The notes beneath the pieces are model-generated. The model was given only the letters and a program-made list of their open reading frames with translations. It was not told the DNA's origin and made no database searches. The position numbers and the translations under genes were made by a program. Positions 17,319 through 28,200 of a stretch of 64,000 bases of DNA are shown here, piece by piece (the stretch's first letter is position 1; each line of letters starts with the position of its first letter). The DNA is taken from positions 248,001-312,000 of the forward strand of contig CALODP010000019.1 of the NCBI GenBank assembly GCA_942492055.1, written 5' to 3'. Origin of the DNA: CALODP01 sp942492055. GTDB lineage: Bacteria; Bacteroidota; Ignavibacteria; Ignavibacteriales; Melioribacteraceae.

Positions 17319-19718
17319 TTATTTTATTAATAGCATCTTTTTGAAGTCGGTATAATTACCGGCTGATAATTTGTAAACGTAAATTCCGCTACTTAAGCCG
17401 GAAGCATCCCAATTTATTCTATAAGTTCCTTCTTTCTTAAAATCATCAACAATCGTTTTTACTTCTCGTCCGAGCATATCATAGATTGTCAGATTAACGT
17501 TGCAACCTTTTGCTATTTTATACTCTATTGTGGTTGATGGATTAAACGGATTCGGGTAATTGCCAACCAATTCGTATTTCACAGGTGTATTACTTTCCCC
17601 TTCCTCTACCGGAGTAATATCCTTAACAAATCCTATTGCGTCTAACATCGGTTGAATTTCCGGATTCGCCATAAAGAGATCCCATAATAAAGCGGATCGG
17701 TGATTCTCGACCATTACGATTATCGGACCCTGATCAATAGCTATGTAACTACTTGCGGTCCAATTCATCCTCGGACTAAAAGCATCTTTGAATCCGTAGC
17801 TCCCCCAAAGTTTTTCCCCGTAGTTATAATAGAAATTCTTGAAGGCCGCCATTGATTCTTTCGGGGTATATGGCATGGAAGAGAGAGCCGCGGTAGGTGT
17901 AATTGTACCATTATCCCTTGCGGCTACCGGTTCATGCGCCGAATATCCGAAAGGATCGTCACTTGCTGTTAATCCCCATGTATTTTCATCATATCCGGCC
18001 CAATTATTAGGATTATCAATACAATATGCCCGGTTTATGAGTGTATGATTTTTGTTATTTGCGAAATAATTACAATACTTATCCTTTTTATCCCGAGGAT
18101 CAAAGCCCAAGAATGAATAATGTGCAAAGAAGAGGGGGCCACCGAAATCCCATCCTACGTATAACGGAATATCATAGAAAGATTTTCCATTCAAATAATT
18201 AGAGGAGGATGCCCAGCCTTTATGGTATAGTTCGGCGGGGACAGAGTGTGTAGGAGAAGCAATAGCGAGCAAATAGCAAATCATTGTTTCATTGGGGCCC
18301 ATCAAAGCCATATTCATACCCCAATCGTAATTAGGGGACCAATGCCAATAGAGATAATTACTAGTTACAACTCTTCTGTACCAATCCCATTCCACTTCTT
18401 CCCATAGAGTTGTTATTGTTTCGCGAATGGCTTTTTCGGTCGGATTATCATTATTAAAATATTGGCGCACGGCAAGTAACCCTTGAATCATGAAAGAGGT
18501 TTCTACCAGATCCCCGCCATCATCTTTTGTACTGAAAGGAATAACTTTTCCTGTTTCACCGTTTATCCAGTGAGGCCAAACCCCGTGGAATCTATCGGCT
18601 GTTTTCAGGAAGTTGACAATTTTTAATATTCTTTGAGCGGCATCTTCTCGGGTAACAAATCCTCTTTCCACACCGACAACAATAGCCATCACTCCGAAAC
18701 CTGAACCTCCTATGGTTACAGTATTACCGGAACCATATCTTTCCCGAGCCAGACCGGAAACCGGATGAGCGTAATCCCAGAAAAATCGGAAATTTGCCTC
18801 TTGTAACATATCCAGCAACTCATCATCCGTCATAGCGGAAGTTGAAGCGGATACTTCAGAGCTTTTTTCCGATTCGTTCCCCTTTTCATCATATGAAGTT
18901 ATTGCGTAACTAGCCGTGGCATTTTGCGAACCGAGAAAATCGGTATATCTGGAATCATGTTTTTCAATACTTCCTATCAGTTCGTAAGATGCCCCATCTT
19001 TCTTATATATGTAATATCCGGATAAGTCTTCATCGGTATTAGGAGTCCATTTCAAATCGATATGACTATCGGAGCCTTCCGCTATTACACCGGAAGGAAC
19101 GGCAGGAGGAGTAGTATCACCGGATGACTCTCCACTTATCATTCGAATTTCATCCAAATACAGAGTATGCTCAATATTATCGGCTTTGTCCTGCCCGTAA
19201 AAAATAGTTTTTATTTTCGCCGGGTCAGCTTCCCCCAAATTATCTTTGAAAGCCTGCAACGGAACTTTAACTTTTGTCCATTCTCCCGCGGGGATATCTC
19301 CGAAATAATCACTTATTTTTATCTTACCCGATTTTTTATTTCTGGTATCTTCCAGATAGAGAAGGGGCAAATCGGCGCTTGCTACCAATGCTTCGCTATA
19401 TGCCCAAAATGTAAGAGTATCCTTCGTATTAATATCGTGACCGGGCCATCCTACTTCTGCTACTGCCATTCCCCAATCTCCACCGGAAACCGATTTCCAT
19501 CTTAGTTTGAGGGAATTAAGTCCACTTTGCTTTATATCTTCGGAAACAGGGAATTTTTCCCCTACCTTTTCCAGAAAACTGGGTGACTTGGAATAGGCCC
19601 AACTCGGATCATAAGAGGTGGAGGTGGGGCTATCATCAAAAAAGACAAAATCCTGGGCGCTATTTATACTAATAGCTATTATGAAAAGAATAAAAGCCGG
19701 AATAAAAAACCGCTTCAT
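17319..19718 (-). CDS. Secreted GH144-type endo-beta-glucanase with Fn3 domain and T9SS tail
   Basis: I take the ATG at 19718 as the start. It gives a clean signal peptide (MKRFFIPAFILFIIAISINS) and 799 residues, has GGAG upstream, and begins one base after the GH2 stop. An upstream in-frame start at 19796 would overlap GH2 and spoil the signal. Domains are a carbohydrate-binding sandwich (about 25-195), a fibronectin type III domain (about 209-290), a GH144/PF10091 catalytic domain (about 300-690; 'NFRFFWDYAHPVSGLARERY', 'GFGVMAIVVGVERG', 'DDGGDLVETSFMIQGLLAVR') and a T9SS sorting domain ('NYPNPFNPST...KKMLLIK'). It should cut beta-1,2-glucan or a close relative outside the cell. It lacks the large repeat region of its neighbour, so the two probably differ in attachment or substrate size. 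Confidence 0.9.
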   Translation of the reverse strand: MKRFFIPAFILFIIAISINSAQDFVFFDDSPTSTSYDPSWAYSKSPSFLEKVGEKFPVSEDIKQSGLNSLKLRWKSVSGGDWGMAVAEVGWPGHDINTKDTLTFWAYSEALVASADLPLLYLEDTRNKKSGKIKISDYFGDIPAGEWTKVKVPLQAFKDNLGEADPAKIKTIFYGQDKADNIEHTLYLDEIRMISGESSGDTTPPAVPSGVIAEGSDSHIDLKWTPNTDEDLSGYYIYKKDGASYELIGSIEKHDSRYTDFLGSQNATASYAITSYDEKGNESEKSSEVSASTSAMTDDELLDMLQEANFRFFWDYAHPVSGLARERYGSGNTVTIGGSGFGVMAIVVGVERGFVTREDAAQRILKIVNFLKTADRFHGVWPHWINGETGKVIPFSTKDDGGDLVETSFMIQGLLAVRQYFNNDNPTEKAIRETITTLWEEVEWDWYRRVVTSNYLYWHWSPNYDWGMNMALMGPNETMICYLLAIASPTHSVPAELYHKGWASSSNYLNGKSFYDIPLYVGWDFGGPLFFAHYSFLGFDPRDKKDKYCNYFANNKNHTLINRAYCIDNPNNWAGYDENTWGLTASDDPFGYSAHEPVAARDNGTITPTAALSSMPYTPKESMAAFKNFYYNYGEKLWGSYGFKDAFSPRMNWTASSYIAIDQGPIIVMVENHRSALLWDLFMANPEIQPMLDAIGFVKDITPVEEGESNTPVKYELVGNYPNPFNPSTTIEYKIAKGCNVNLTIYDMLGREVKTIVDDFKKEGTYRINWDASGLSSGIYVYKLSAGNYTDFKKMLLIK

Positions 19719-19719
19719 A

Positions 19720-21813
19720 TTAACTCCAATTTTTGATTCTATTAACGATTTCAATATTTTCTTCATTTTCCGAAAGTAGCTCATCTTCATCATCAAACAC
19801 TTCGAATTTTAGTTGATAATTCCCTTCCTCAAGATTGGGAAGGATTATTTCGATCTCTTCGTAGTTGAGAAAAAACAAAGAGTCTTTTTCGAAATTTAAT
19901 TTATCAATTACCTTCAAAACTTTATTGTTCAAAGTTAGCTTTACGTAACAATTCTTATATTCTTTGTGCAGATCATTAATTCCCCAAAGATCCATTTGAA
20001 GCTTAGTACCGGGGAAATATTTTCGCTGTCTCATTCTGACGGAAAGATAAATCGGTTGAAAAGACTTTTTGAGCTGATAAAAACCTTTCTTTTCCTTTCC
20101 GTAGTAATCAATTACCGACCAGGTAACAGAGGGCCAACAATCAATAAACATGAACTGAAATACTCCCGTTACCCCTTTGTATCTCTTCCTTCGGTAAAAG
20201 TCTATCGCTGTCTTTATTACTTCCTTCTGATATTCCTGAGAATTCTCGACAAACTCTTCCGGGGTATTTCCCATTTCAATTTCAGCAACATTAAAAGTCT
20301 GCTCAAACTGAAAATTGTGATATTCCCATTTCTCCCAGTCAGGCTGAATAGGGCTAATCTCTCCGAGAAATTTTTTCAAGGAATCATAGACCGGTAAAGC
20401 CTGCGCTCCGAATTCCGTAACCAAAGGCCCCATCGGAGTTGCAGCGTAATGTTCTTTCTTACCCCAATACCAACCGTCGTAAGGATGTTCTTCGTAATTG
20501 GAAGCGGTTCGTATTATTCTTGATCTGTCGGTCTCTTCAACCGCATCCCGCAAAAGCTTATCCAATGTTTCTATTTGAGGACCAGGTTCGTTATGACAGC
20601 ACCAAAACGCGATGGACGGATGATTATATAGCTGGTTTACCATCTCCTTAATCCGGATTACGGCACTCGAATAGAATTCTTCAGACTCCTCATATGTCCA
20701 TTGCAATGGAAAATCTTGCCAGACCAATATTCCGGCCCGATCAAATTCTTCATAAAGCTCGGTACGATTAACATGAGCGTGAACACGAACGATGTTAATA
20801 TTTGCTTCCTTAATTCGGGATACCATTTCCACTATTCTTTCCTTACTAAGTAAGCTTAGGAATTGCTCCGGTATTATGTTTGTGCCTCTCAGAAATAATC
20901 TTGTATCGTTCAGAAAGAATGTGCTATCATCATCAATCGCGAATTTCCTAAAAGCAAATCGAATTGTTTTTCCTGTTATATTTTCACCGGAAATATACAG
21001 TTGACAGAAAGGCTGTTCCCCCAAATCCCATGTTTTCCACAAAGGAGGATTATCTACCGGAATTATTGTTTCGGCTCTACCTCTTCCTGAGGCAAAAGAA
21101 AATTTTCTATATATCGTAATTTCCTTTTCGTCCGACAACTTCAGAATTATCGAAACATCTTTTATTTCTTCTTTCGTAGAAGCAGAAATATATTCGAAAG
21201 AAACATGTAGATTAGCTTTAGAAAGAGTGGAATTCAAAAATGATGTGGCCTTTATTGAGGCGATATATATTTCTTTGGTTCTCAGCAATAGAATATCATT
21301 CCAGATTCCACCGGTATTTTTATCTTGTCCTTTTTCAAGATTCCATCCACCGGGTCTGCAGTCATGATGATTAAAAATACCTTTAATCAATCTTTTTTTG
21401 TATGGCCAGGCATCTCCCGGCTTTTCGAAGGGGGATGTGACTTTCACAACAAGTAAATTCTTTGCATTAGCTTTCAGATGTGAAGTCACTATGAATTCGA
21501 ACATTCCGAAATATCCTTCGTGGCTTCCGATAAATTTATCATTCACCCAAATATCGGAATAGTAATCAATACCGTTAAATCGAAGAATATCCATTCCACA
21601 TGTTTCATCAAAGGAGTTAAAAGCTCGTATATACCAAACCGAACCGTTGTAGTTGTTTAATCCTTTTAGCTCCCAATTTGAGGGAATTTCCATTTCGGGA
21701 ATCTTTTCTCCCGAATCAATTCTTTTCTTTATATCCTCATAAGTAAGCAGGGAATCCGGATCGGGAATAAATCCCCAAGATCCGGAAAGAGATATTTCAT
21801 TCATCGCTTCCAT
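19720..21813 (-). CDS. GH2 family beta-glycosidase, cytoplasmic
   Basis: 697 residues without a signal peptide. The N-terminal jelly-roll ('IPSNWELKGLNNYNGSVWYI'), an immunoglobulin-like middle and a TIM barrel match GH2. The acid/base is Glu409 in 'WCCHNEPGP' and the nucleophile Glu467 in 'VTEFGAQ', both as expected. The start at 21813 lies 6 bp after the GH94 stop, and a second Met three codons on is also possible. In this locus it probably hydrolyses imported oligosaccharides or side groups that the phosphorylase cannot use. GH2 covers beta-galactosidases, beta-mannosidases and beta-glucuronidases among others, so the sugar is left open. Confidence 0.88.
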   Translation of the reverse strand: MEAMNEISLSGSWGFIPDPDSLLTYEDIKKRIDSGEKIPEMEIPSNWELKGLNNYNGSVWYIRAFNSFDETCGMDILRFNGIDYYSDIWVNDKFIGSHEGYFGMFEFIVTSHLKANAKNLLVVKVTSPFEKPGDAWPYKKRLIKGIFNHHDCRPGGWNLEKGQDKNTGGIWNDILLLRTKEIYIASIKATSFLNSTLSKANLHVSFEYISASTKEEIKDVSIILKLSDEKEITIYRKFSFASGRGRAETIIPVDNPPLWKTWDLGEQPFCQLYISGENITGKTIRFAFRKFAIDDDSTFFLNDTRLFLRGTNIIPEQFLSLLSKERIVEMVSRIKEANINIVRVHAHVNRTELYEEFDRAGILVWQDFPLQWTYEESEEFYSSAVIRIKEMVNQLYNHPSIAFWCCHNEPGPQIETLDKLLRDAVEETDRSRIIRTASNYEEHPYDGWYWGKKEHYAATPMGPLVTEFGAQALPVYDSLKKFLGEISPIQPDWEKWEYHNFQFEQTFNVAEIEMGNTPEEFVENSQEYQKEVIKTAIDFYRRKRYKGVTGVFQFMFIDCWPSVTWSVIDYYGKEKKGFYQLKKSFQPIYLSVRMRQRKYFPGTKLQMDLWGINDLHKEYKNCYVKLTLNNKVLKVIDKLNFEKDSLFFLNYEEIEIILPNLEEGNYQLKFEVFDDEDELLSENEENIEIVNRIKNWS

Positions 21814-21819
21814 TATGCT

Positions 21820-24201
21820 CTATTTACCCATTTCTACAATGACGTTGACAGATTCATTTTTATCGGAAATAATAACGTTTCCATTGATTACTTCGGAATC
21901 AAGGGTGATTTTCTTAACTCCGTGCGAAACACCTTCATTATTGATTACCTGAATATTATACTCCGTTCCGCGGAAAGTTCTTTTCACAAAATATTCTTTC
22001 CATTCCTTCGGAATCATAGGATCTATCACCAATCCTTCTTCCGAAGCTCTGATGCCAAGGATATGATCGACAATAACTTTTTGGAACCACGCCGCGCTTC
22101 CCGTATACCAAGTCCATCCCCCCATTCCGTAAGAAGGAGAGTCCGGGCCATCAATATTGCCCGGCATTACATATGGTTCCGCTACGTAAGTATCCGGTTG
22201 CATACCGGAATAAATAGGAGAGAGACGTTTAAATACTTCATAAGCATTATCAGCGTCCTTCATTAGGGAGTAAGCCCACACTGCCCAGGTGGAGGCGTGA
22301 GAATAGACTCCGCCATTTTCTCTTCTGCCGGCGGCATATCGGGAAAGATATCCGATAAATTTATCAGGCTTGCTATAAGCCGGACTTAATAACAAACATC
22401 CGTTATTTCTTAACAGATGTTTTGTTACACCGTTCATAGCTTTTTCTTCTCTTTCTTTATCTGTTATTCCACTAATTACGCTCCAAGTCTGGGGATTAAG
22501 AAATATTTTCCCTTCTTCACATTCCTTACTTCCGAATTTTACACCGGAATCCTTCGTCCCTCTGAAAAACCATTCACCATCCCAGGCATGTTCATTAAAA
22601 TCTTTCTTAAGTTGATCGCTTTTCTCCGTAAATCTCTTATAATTATCAGTGTCTCCTCTTTTCTCCGCGATAAGAGCGAATTTATTTAGCACTATATATA
22701 AGAATTCCGCTAACCAGACTGATTCGCCTTTCATTTCGATACCAACCGCGCTCAAACCGTCATTCCAATCTCCGGCACCAATAAGGGGGAGTCCTCTTTC
22801 ACTAAATCTGGACAACACTTTCTCAATAGCTTTTACTGAATGCACATATATTGATTCGGAAAGTTCATTATCATCGTAGTAAACTTCTTTTTGATCCAAC
22901 AAAGAGTAGTCTTCTGTTTCATCGAGATAATGAGTTATAATATAAGGGAGCCATAAAAGATCGTCTGTCATCTCCGTAGGAAGTCCGACTTCGGCAATAG
23001 GATGCCACCAATGGAGTACTGCCCCATTTACGAATTGATGTCGGGCATGAAGAGAAATCTGCTTTTTGGTAAGTTCCGGATTAATAGGTAAATAGACCAA
23101 ACTGTCTTGCAATTGATCTCTGAATCCGAACGCCCCGCTCTGTTGATAATAGGCAGTTCTTCCCCATAATCTTCCGGCAATAGCCTGATATCTGAACCAT
23201 GTATTGACCGAATAATTTAGAGCGTCATCCGGCGTATTAACTTCGAGAGGAGATAGTAGTTTTTCCCACTCTTTTTTTACATTATCCAAAGCATTATCTA
23301 TAGCTTCAAAACTTTCGAAGCGTTCGAGGGATTTTTTTATCTCTTCTTGCTCTTTTTTCAATCCGAGGTAAATATCAAATCTGGACTGATCATTCTTTTT
23401 AACAGAAACATCCAACTTAATTGCCCCGATGGAATCGTTGAAAGCTCCGGTTTTACCTTCGAATTTACCTTCCATAACCGCTTTCGGTGATTGCAAGCTT
23501 CCGTATTGCCCGATAAATGCTTCCTTATCCCCTTCGTAGCCGTTCAAAGGAATATTAGCCGATATAAACCCGGTATATTCGTATTCAATGTTCCAATGAC
23601 CTCTGTCTCCCAGTGGAATATCCCATAATCTTTTTGTCGCCAAAAGAGCATTTAGCGATTCATCATATTTTGTTTCCAGAAACTGTTTGTGGAATTCACG
23701 ATGATGATCGTTCGAAGACCCTAAAACCCATTCCAAATAAGTATAAAAGGATAGATCGAAATCTTTTTCCGTATGATTTACAACTTTTATATCCCATATC
23801 TCAAGAGATTCGTTAAACGGAACAAAAATGGTAAGTACAATTTCCACTCCTTGGTATTCAGTAGTGAAAATCGCGTATCCGGTTCCGAAGCGACATTCGT
23901 ATTTATCAAGATCTTTTTTAACGGGAATCCATGTCGGTGACCAAAATTCTCCGGTTTGGTTATTTTTTACATAAATATATTTTCCCCAATTATCTTGGAT
24001 AAGATCCTGATGCCATCTCGTAAGTCTATTGAATTCCGAATGAGTATCCCAACTGAAACCTCCCCCTGTCTGAGAGACAACGAGCCCGTAAGAGCCGTTT
24101 GAAATAACATTTACCCAAGGTTTTGGAAGTCGTGGAGATTTAATTACATATTCGGTTCCGTTGTTATCGAAGTGACCGTATTTAGTCTCAAATTTTCTCA
24201 T
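21820..24201 (-). CDS. GH94 family glycoside phosphorylase
   Basis: 793 residues without a signal peptide, so cytoplasmic. The N-terminus 'RLPKPWVNVISNGSYGLVVS' and 'GGGFSWDTHSEFNRLTRWHQD' are the beta-supersandwich of GH94. The (alpha/alpha)6 domain carries 'GAGDWNDGLSAVG', with Asp481 as the catalytic acid equivalent to that of cellobiose phosphorylase. Such enzymes split beta-glucosides with phosphate to give glucose 1-phosphate, saving ATP. The length is nearer to cellobiose/cellobionate/chitobiose phosphorylases (about 800) than to the known 1,2-beta-oligoglucan phosphorylases (about 1100), so linkage specificity is uncertain. The GH144 neighbours favour sophoro-oligosaccharides. It follows the PorV-like gene after 37 bp. 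Confidence 0.92.
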   Translation of the reverse strand: MRKFETKYGHFDNNGTEYVIKSPRLPKPWVNVISNGSYGLVVSQTGGGFSWDTHSEFNRLTRWHQDLIQDNWGKYIYVKNNQTGEFWSPTWIPVKKDLDKYECRFGTGYAIFTTEYQGVEIVLTIFVPFNESLEIWDIKVVNHTEKDFDLSFYTYLEWVLGSSNDHHREFHKQFLETKYDESLNALLATKRLWDIPLGDRGHWNIEYEYTGFISANIPLNGYEGDKEAFIGQYGSLQSPKAVMEGKFEGKTGAFNDSIGAIKLDVSVKKNDQSRFDIYLGLKKEQEEIKKSLERFESFEAIDNALDNVKKEWEKLLSPLEVNTPDDALNYSVNTWFRYQAIAGRLWGRTAYYQQSGAFGFRDQLQDSLVYLPINPELTKKQISLHARHQFVNGAVLHWWHPIAEVGLPTEMTDDLLWLPYIITHYLDETEDYSLLDQKEVYYDDNELSESIYVHSVKAIEKVLSRFSERGLPLIGAGDWNDGLSAVGIEMKGESVWLAEFLYIVLNKFALIAEKRGDTDNYKRFTEKSDQLKKDFNEHAWDGEWFFRGTKDSGVKFGSKECEEGKIFLNPQTWSVISGITDKEREEKAMNGVTKHLLRNNGCLLLSPAYSKPDKFIGYLSRYAAGRRENGGVYSHASTWAVWAYSLMKDADNAYEVFKRLSPIYSGMQPDTYVAEPYVMPGNIDGPDSPSYGMGGWTWYTGSAAWFQKVIVDHILGIRASEEGLVIDPMIPKEWKEYFVKRTFRGTEYNIQVINNEGVSHGVKKITLDSEVINGNVIISDKNESVNVIVEMGK

Positions 24202-24238
24202 ATTTTTCGTACCACCTTTTATCGATTATTATTTCAAA

Positions 24239-25252
24239 TTAAAACTCGAACTCTACCGAGAAGCGATGAATCTCCTCAAGTCGTCCGAAATCGGCATAGG
24301 CATAGTCCACTCTAAGAGGAAGATAGTCAGTTAAGTAATAGATCAAGCCGACGCCCGCGGTTAAACCTTCCTCACTTTCTTCTTTGAATAAGGCTTTGTA
24401 ACCGACCCGGAGAAAGAATCTTTCCTTAAAGGCATATTCCATTCCGGTATTTAGAAATTCAGTATAATCATTCGGATGAATGGCATCGCAACTGGCGGTG
24501 ATTCTATTATTTTCGGATATGTTAATATCATATGCCAAACCGACTCTGAACTGCAAGGGCAAATCCCACTCATCCATTTTTATTTCCGCGAAAATCTTAT
24601 CGCTGTTTCCATGTTTTTCTTTATCGTAGGAGTAATAAATAAAGTTATCCTCTCCCCCATATTTGATTTTTCCACCGATATTCGAGACACTCATTCCAAG
24701 TTTCAGATTATCCCATGGAGTCAGATAATGGATCCCGATATCGAAACCGACTGTCGAGGCGCTCATATGCCAAATGCTTTGAGTTATATACTTCCCAGTG
24801 AATCCGATACTGAATTCATCCGTAATTGACATTGCATAGGTTAAACCGATAGAATAATCTGCAGCAGAAAAGTACTCGCCGGTTCCTTCCTGGTAATACT
24901 CGTTTCTTACTTTCATATCGGGCATAGTAAGAGCCGTATAACTGATCCCCAGAGAATGGACATCCCCTATTTTTAGTACAAGCCCGGCCATATCATGATT
25001 GGTTTCCACCAGCCAAAAAGTGTGGCTAAATGTTGCCGAATTGTTTTTCAGCTTTGCGATTCCGGCCGGATTCCAGAAAATGGCGGATGCGTCGTCAGCA
25101 ATTGCCGAGAAGGCTCCTCCCATTCCGATTGCTCTTGCGCCCGGCTCTATTTTCAAGAATTGCGCCGCGCTATTACCGGCAAAGACCTGAGAAAATATAT
25201 TTCCGGTAGAACAAAAAATTATTATCGCTGCTATTAGAATTAATTTCTTCAT
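24239..25252 (-). CDS. PorV/PorQ-family outer-membrane beta-barrel protein
   Basis: 337 residues with a signal peptide (about 1-21), then 'FLKIEPGARAIGMGGAFSAIADDASAIFWNPAGIA', the conserved opening of PorV/PorQ (FadL-like barrels). The C-terminus ends in Phe after alternating aromatic strands ('FSVEFEF'), as in outer-membrane barrels. PorV is the shuttle that carries T9SS cargo from the translocon to the attachment complex. A copy inside a sugar locus that encodes several T9SS-tailed enzymes may serve those enzymes. It is also possible that it is one of many PorV-like paralogues with another role, such as transport. It lies 13 bp from the large secreted protein gene upstream. Confidence 0.85.
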   Translation of the reverse strand: MKKLILIAAIIIFCSTGNIFSQVFAGNSAAQFLKIEPGARAIGMGGAFSAIADDASAIFWNPAGIAKLKNNSATFSHTFWLVETNHDMAGLVLKIGDVHSLGISYTALTMPDMKVRNEYYQEGTGEYFSAADYSIGLTYAMSITDEFSIGFTGKYITQSIWHMSASTVGFDIGIHYLTPWDNLKLGMSVSNIGGKIKYGGEDNFIYYSYDKEKHGNSDKIFAEIKMDEWDLPLQFRVGLAYDINISENNRITASCDAIHPNDYTEFLNTGMEYAFKERFFLRVGYKALFKEESEEGLTAGVGLIYYLTDYLPLRVDYAYADFGRLEEIHRFSVEFEF

Positions 25253-25264
25253 ATTATTGCCTGA

Positions 25265-28200
25265 CTATTTGATAATTGCGAATCGACCAGTTTTTTCTCC
25301 TATTCCGGGAGCTTCAACGTGATAAATATATACTCCGGGAGCTACCGATAGCCCACCTTTTGATTTCATATCCCATGGTTCTTTTCCGTCAAGTAATTCG
25401 GATCGATGTTCAAGAGTAATTACATGATCCCCACTCATCGAATAGATCCTAATGTCGGCTTCCTGAGGTAGATGAATAAAATAAATTCTTCTTTCCCCTC
25501 GTCCGGAAGCAGTTAGTCTTTGCGGTTCCCAACGAGCCGCTCCGATATACGGGTTAGGAACAACCGCAACATCATCTAAATCTTCTTTAGCTTGCTCAAT
25601 ATCGGTTTTATGCTCGATGGTTTGGAAATGATACTTGTCATCAGAACCGAAAGGTGTTTTTATTTTTATAAATGCCAGATCTCCGGCAACAGGATTTTTT
25701 GTTTCCAAGCCTGTCGGTTCGATAAATGAGAATTTCCAAATTCGTTTCCAGGAAGAACCAATCTGCTTCCATATTTCTATATAATCTCCGGCATTGAGAA
25801 TATGATCAACCTGATCGGTAGGTTCCCAATGATAGTATTTTACTTTTTCATTTTTATAAGTATCCCATACCTGGAAGTTTGTTTCTTCTCTGTATTTGTA
25901 GAGCCAGGATGAATCAGGTTCTCCGATTCTGATTTCGTAACTGGCAGGGTAACCTTCAGTTCCTTTAGGAACATCATATATTTTTTCCCCTTGGATAATC
26001 AGATTGCTATTTCCCTTAGTCCAACCGGAATTATCGAAATCATAACCTATCTCCTCATTTTCCACAAACAAACGGATACCATCGAATAGGGGATTAAAAT
26101 CTTCCCCTTTGAGATACATGGAATTCGCGATTATTTCCGAAGTATCCGAAGCGGAAACTTCATATAATGAATAAGAAGTCGTATCAGCGGAAGGAGACTT
26201 AAATCGTAACTCATAGGATTTGTTCTTAACCGAGGTAGGATCAACAATCTCACAATATACTTTTCCCGTAGCGTTTCCCGCTACATGGAGAATAGTATCT
26301 GCGGCAGCAGATCCTACATAACCGGCAGTAGCTGTTCCGGGAGTAACCACAACCGTATTTTTATCAAGTGATATATTTCCGGCCAAATCCCGAACAATAA
26401 CTTTTGTACATTCCGAGGGATATAACCCTATCGAAGCATTTCCTTTATCATAAGCTACAACGGCATAATAATATGTCTGACCGTTAATTACATCCGTATC
26501 AGTCCATGAATGTTTGAGGCCTTTGTTGTCCCCCATGTAGTACTTCACACCTTGGTAATCGAGGTCAAAGAATCCTTTTACATCATTTTCAATATCGAAT
26601 TGTGCCGCCGGTTTATAAAGAGTTTCATCTCCGAAACCACTAGTTATATCATAAGCATCCTGAAAACCGGGATCAGTACTTTTGTAGATTCTGTAACCTT
26701 CGAAATCGTATTCTTTTAGAAAAGAATCGAATGATTTTTCTGATTCTGAATCCCAATAGAGAGTAACTTTACCGTCTCCGGCCACAGCTTTTACTGCAGG
26801 CTTAAGAGGAGGGCGAGCGAAATTATAATTATTGTCATATATCTTTTGAACAACATCCTTATTTCTAAGAATATCATCCAGATCGTTCCCGAATAGAAGT
26901 CCCAGAGAAAACCTTTCTGTCGCTCCGGCCGGAAGAATAAATGGCCCTGATCCGAATAGGAAAGCAATATTTCCGTTTTGTAATCTTGTATCGAAATGAC
27001 TATAAGAAATACGTTCCCATATTCTGTCATCTTCTCTGAAAACTACTCCGCTACCTATATAAAATACATCAAAAGCTGTTAATCCTATCTGATCAGACTC
27101 ATTGATATCGGTTTTATCGATATTGGGTTCTCCCGGTTGACCGCTATCTACCAATCCGTATTTATTAATCGGACCGGCAGGCAAGCCGGCAATAGTTCCC
27201 GAAGCAAGCCAACCTGAATTCGGTTTACCATCACCTTCGCCAAAGTCTCCCGTACCGGCAAGACCATCTATTCCAACATCATCAGTAGCCGGATCCCAAT
27301 TATTATTATTATCTATTCCATCCGCTCTTGCTTCGTCAATTAATTCATCAATAATCCCGTTTCCGTCATTATCAATTCCATCGGCATAACTCATTCCGAT
27401 ATTAATTTTATCTTCATCGATAATTCCGTTTCCGTTATCATCCTTCCCGTTCCCCGGAATTTCTCCTATTAACATCTGGGAAGTAATAACAGGACTACCT
27501 ATTTCCCCGTCATTATCGTCATCAATTCCGTTATTAGGATTACCGGGACTTTCAAGGAAAGCATATCCGGCATATCCGGTTGGAGTCCAACCACCTTCAC
27601 CCATTTGATCGTGATCCCAACTAAAAGTAATATCCAGATTTTTATCAAAAGAGGCGTAATCATCATTTGAGTCGAATTGTCCGCCTACTCCGCAATCAAC
27701 ATACATTCCGAATATGGTTTTATTAAGATCGTTCGTCGATTCGTTTGTTATTTCGTAATGCCAAAAGACAAGATCTTCCGCCAAAACATTCGACCATTGA
27801 AATCCTCTGACTCCAACGCTGAGTCCCAAGCCGCGACGTGAATGATCTGTTGAATCGGGATAATAGTTATGACCGTCATCAGCGTTATCATCCATAACAA
27901 AATAACTTTCCTGATCTGCATTAGTCCTTTTTCCGAAATATCCGTTCCAATATCCGTTCCAAGAATCATCAAGTCCGGGCCATGAAGAAGGCCATGAAAT
28001 AGGTTTATCACTCATCGCGATATTATCTTGATTAGGGTTCGCATATCCGGGACGCGGTTGAAATCCTCTTTCCACACCGGTCGGAGAGATATCCATGTTT
28101 TCTCTGTAACCGGCCTCAACCATTCTGATAGTATCACTCGTTTCATCGGTTACTTCCGCTGCTACAAGAGGAGTAATACCATCCATATAGGAGTGTTTGG

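Noticed and set aside
21820..24201. Calling the GH94 protein a cyclic beta-1,2-glucan synthase (NdvB)
   Set aside because: It has only the phosphorylase part, with no glycosyltransferase or membrane domain, and its length fits a soluble phosphorylase.
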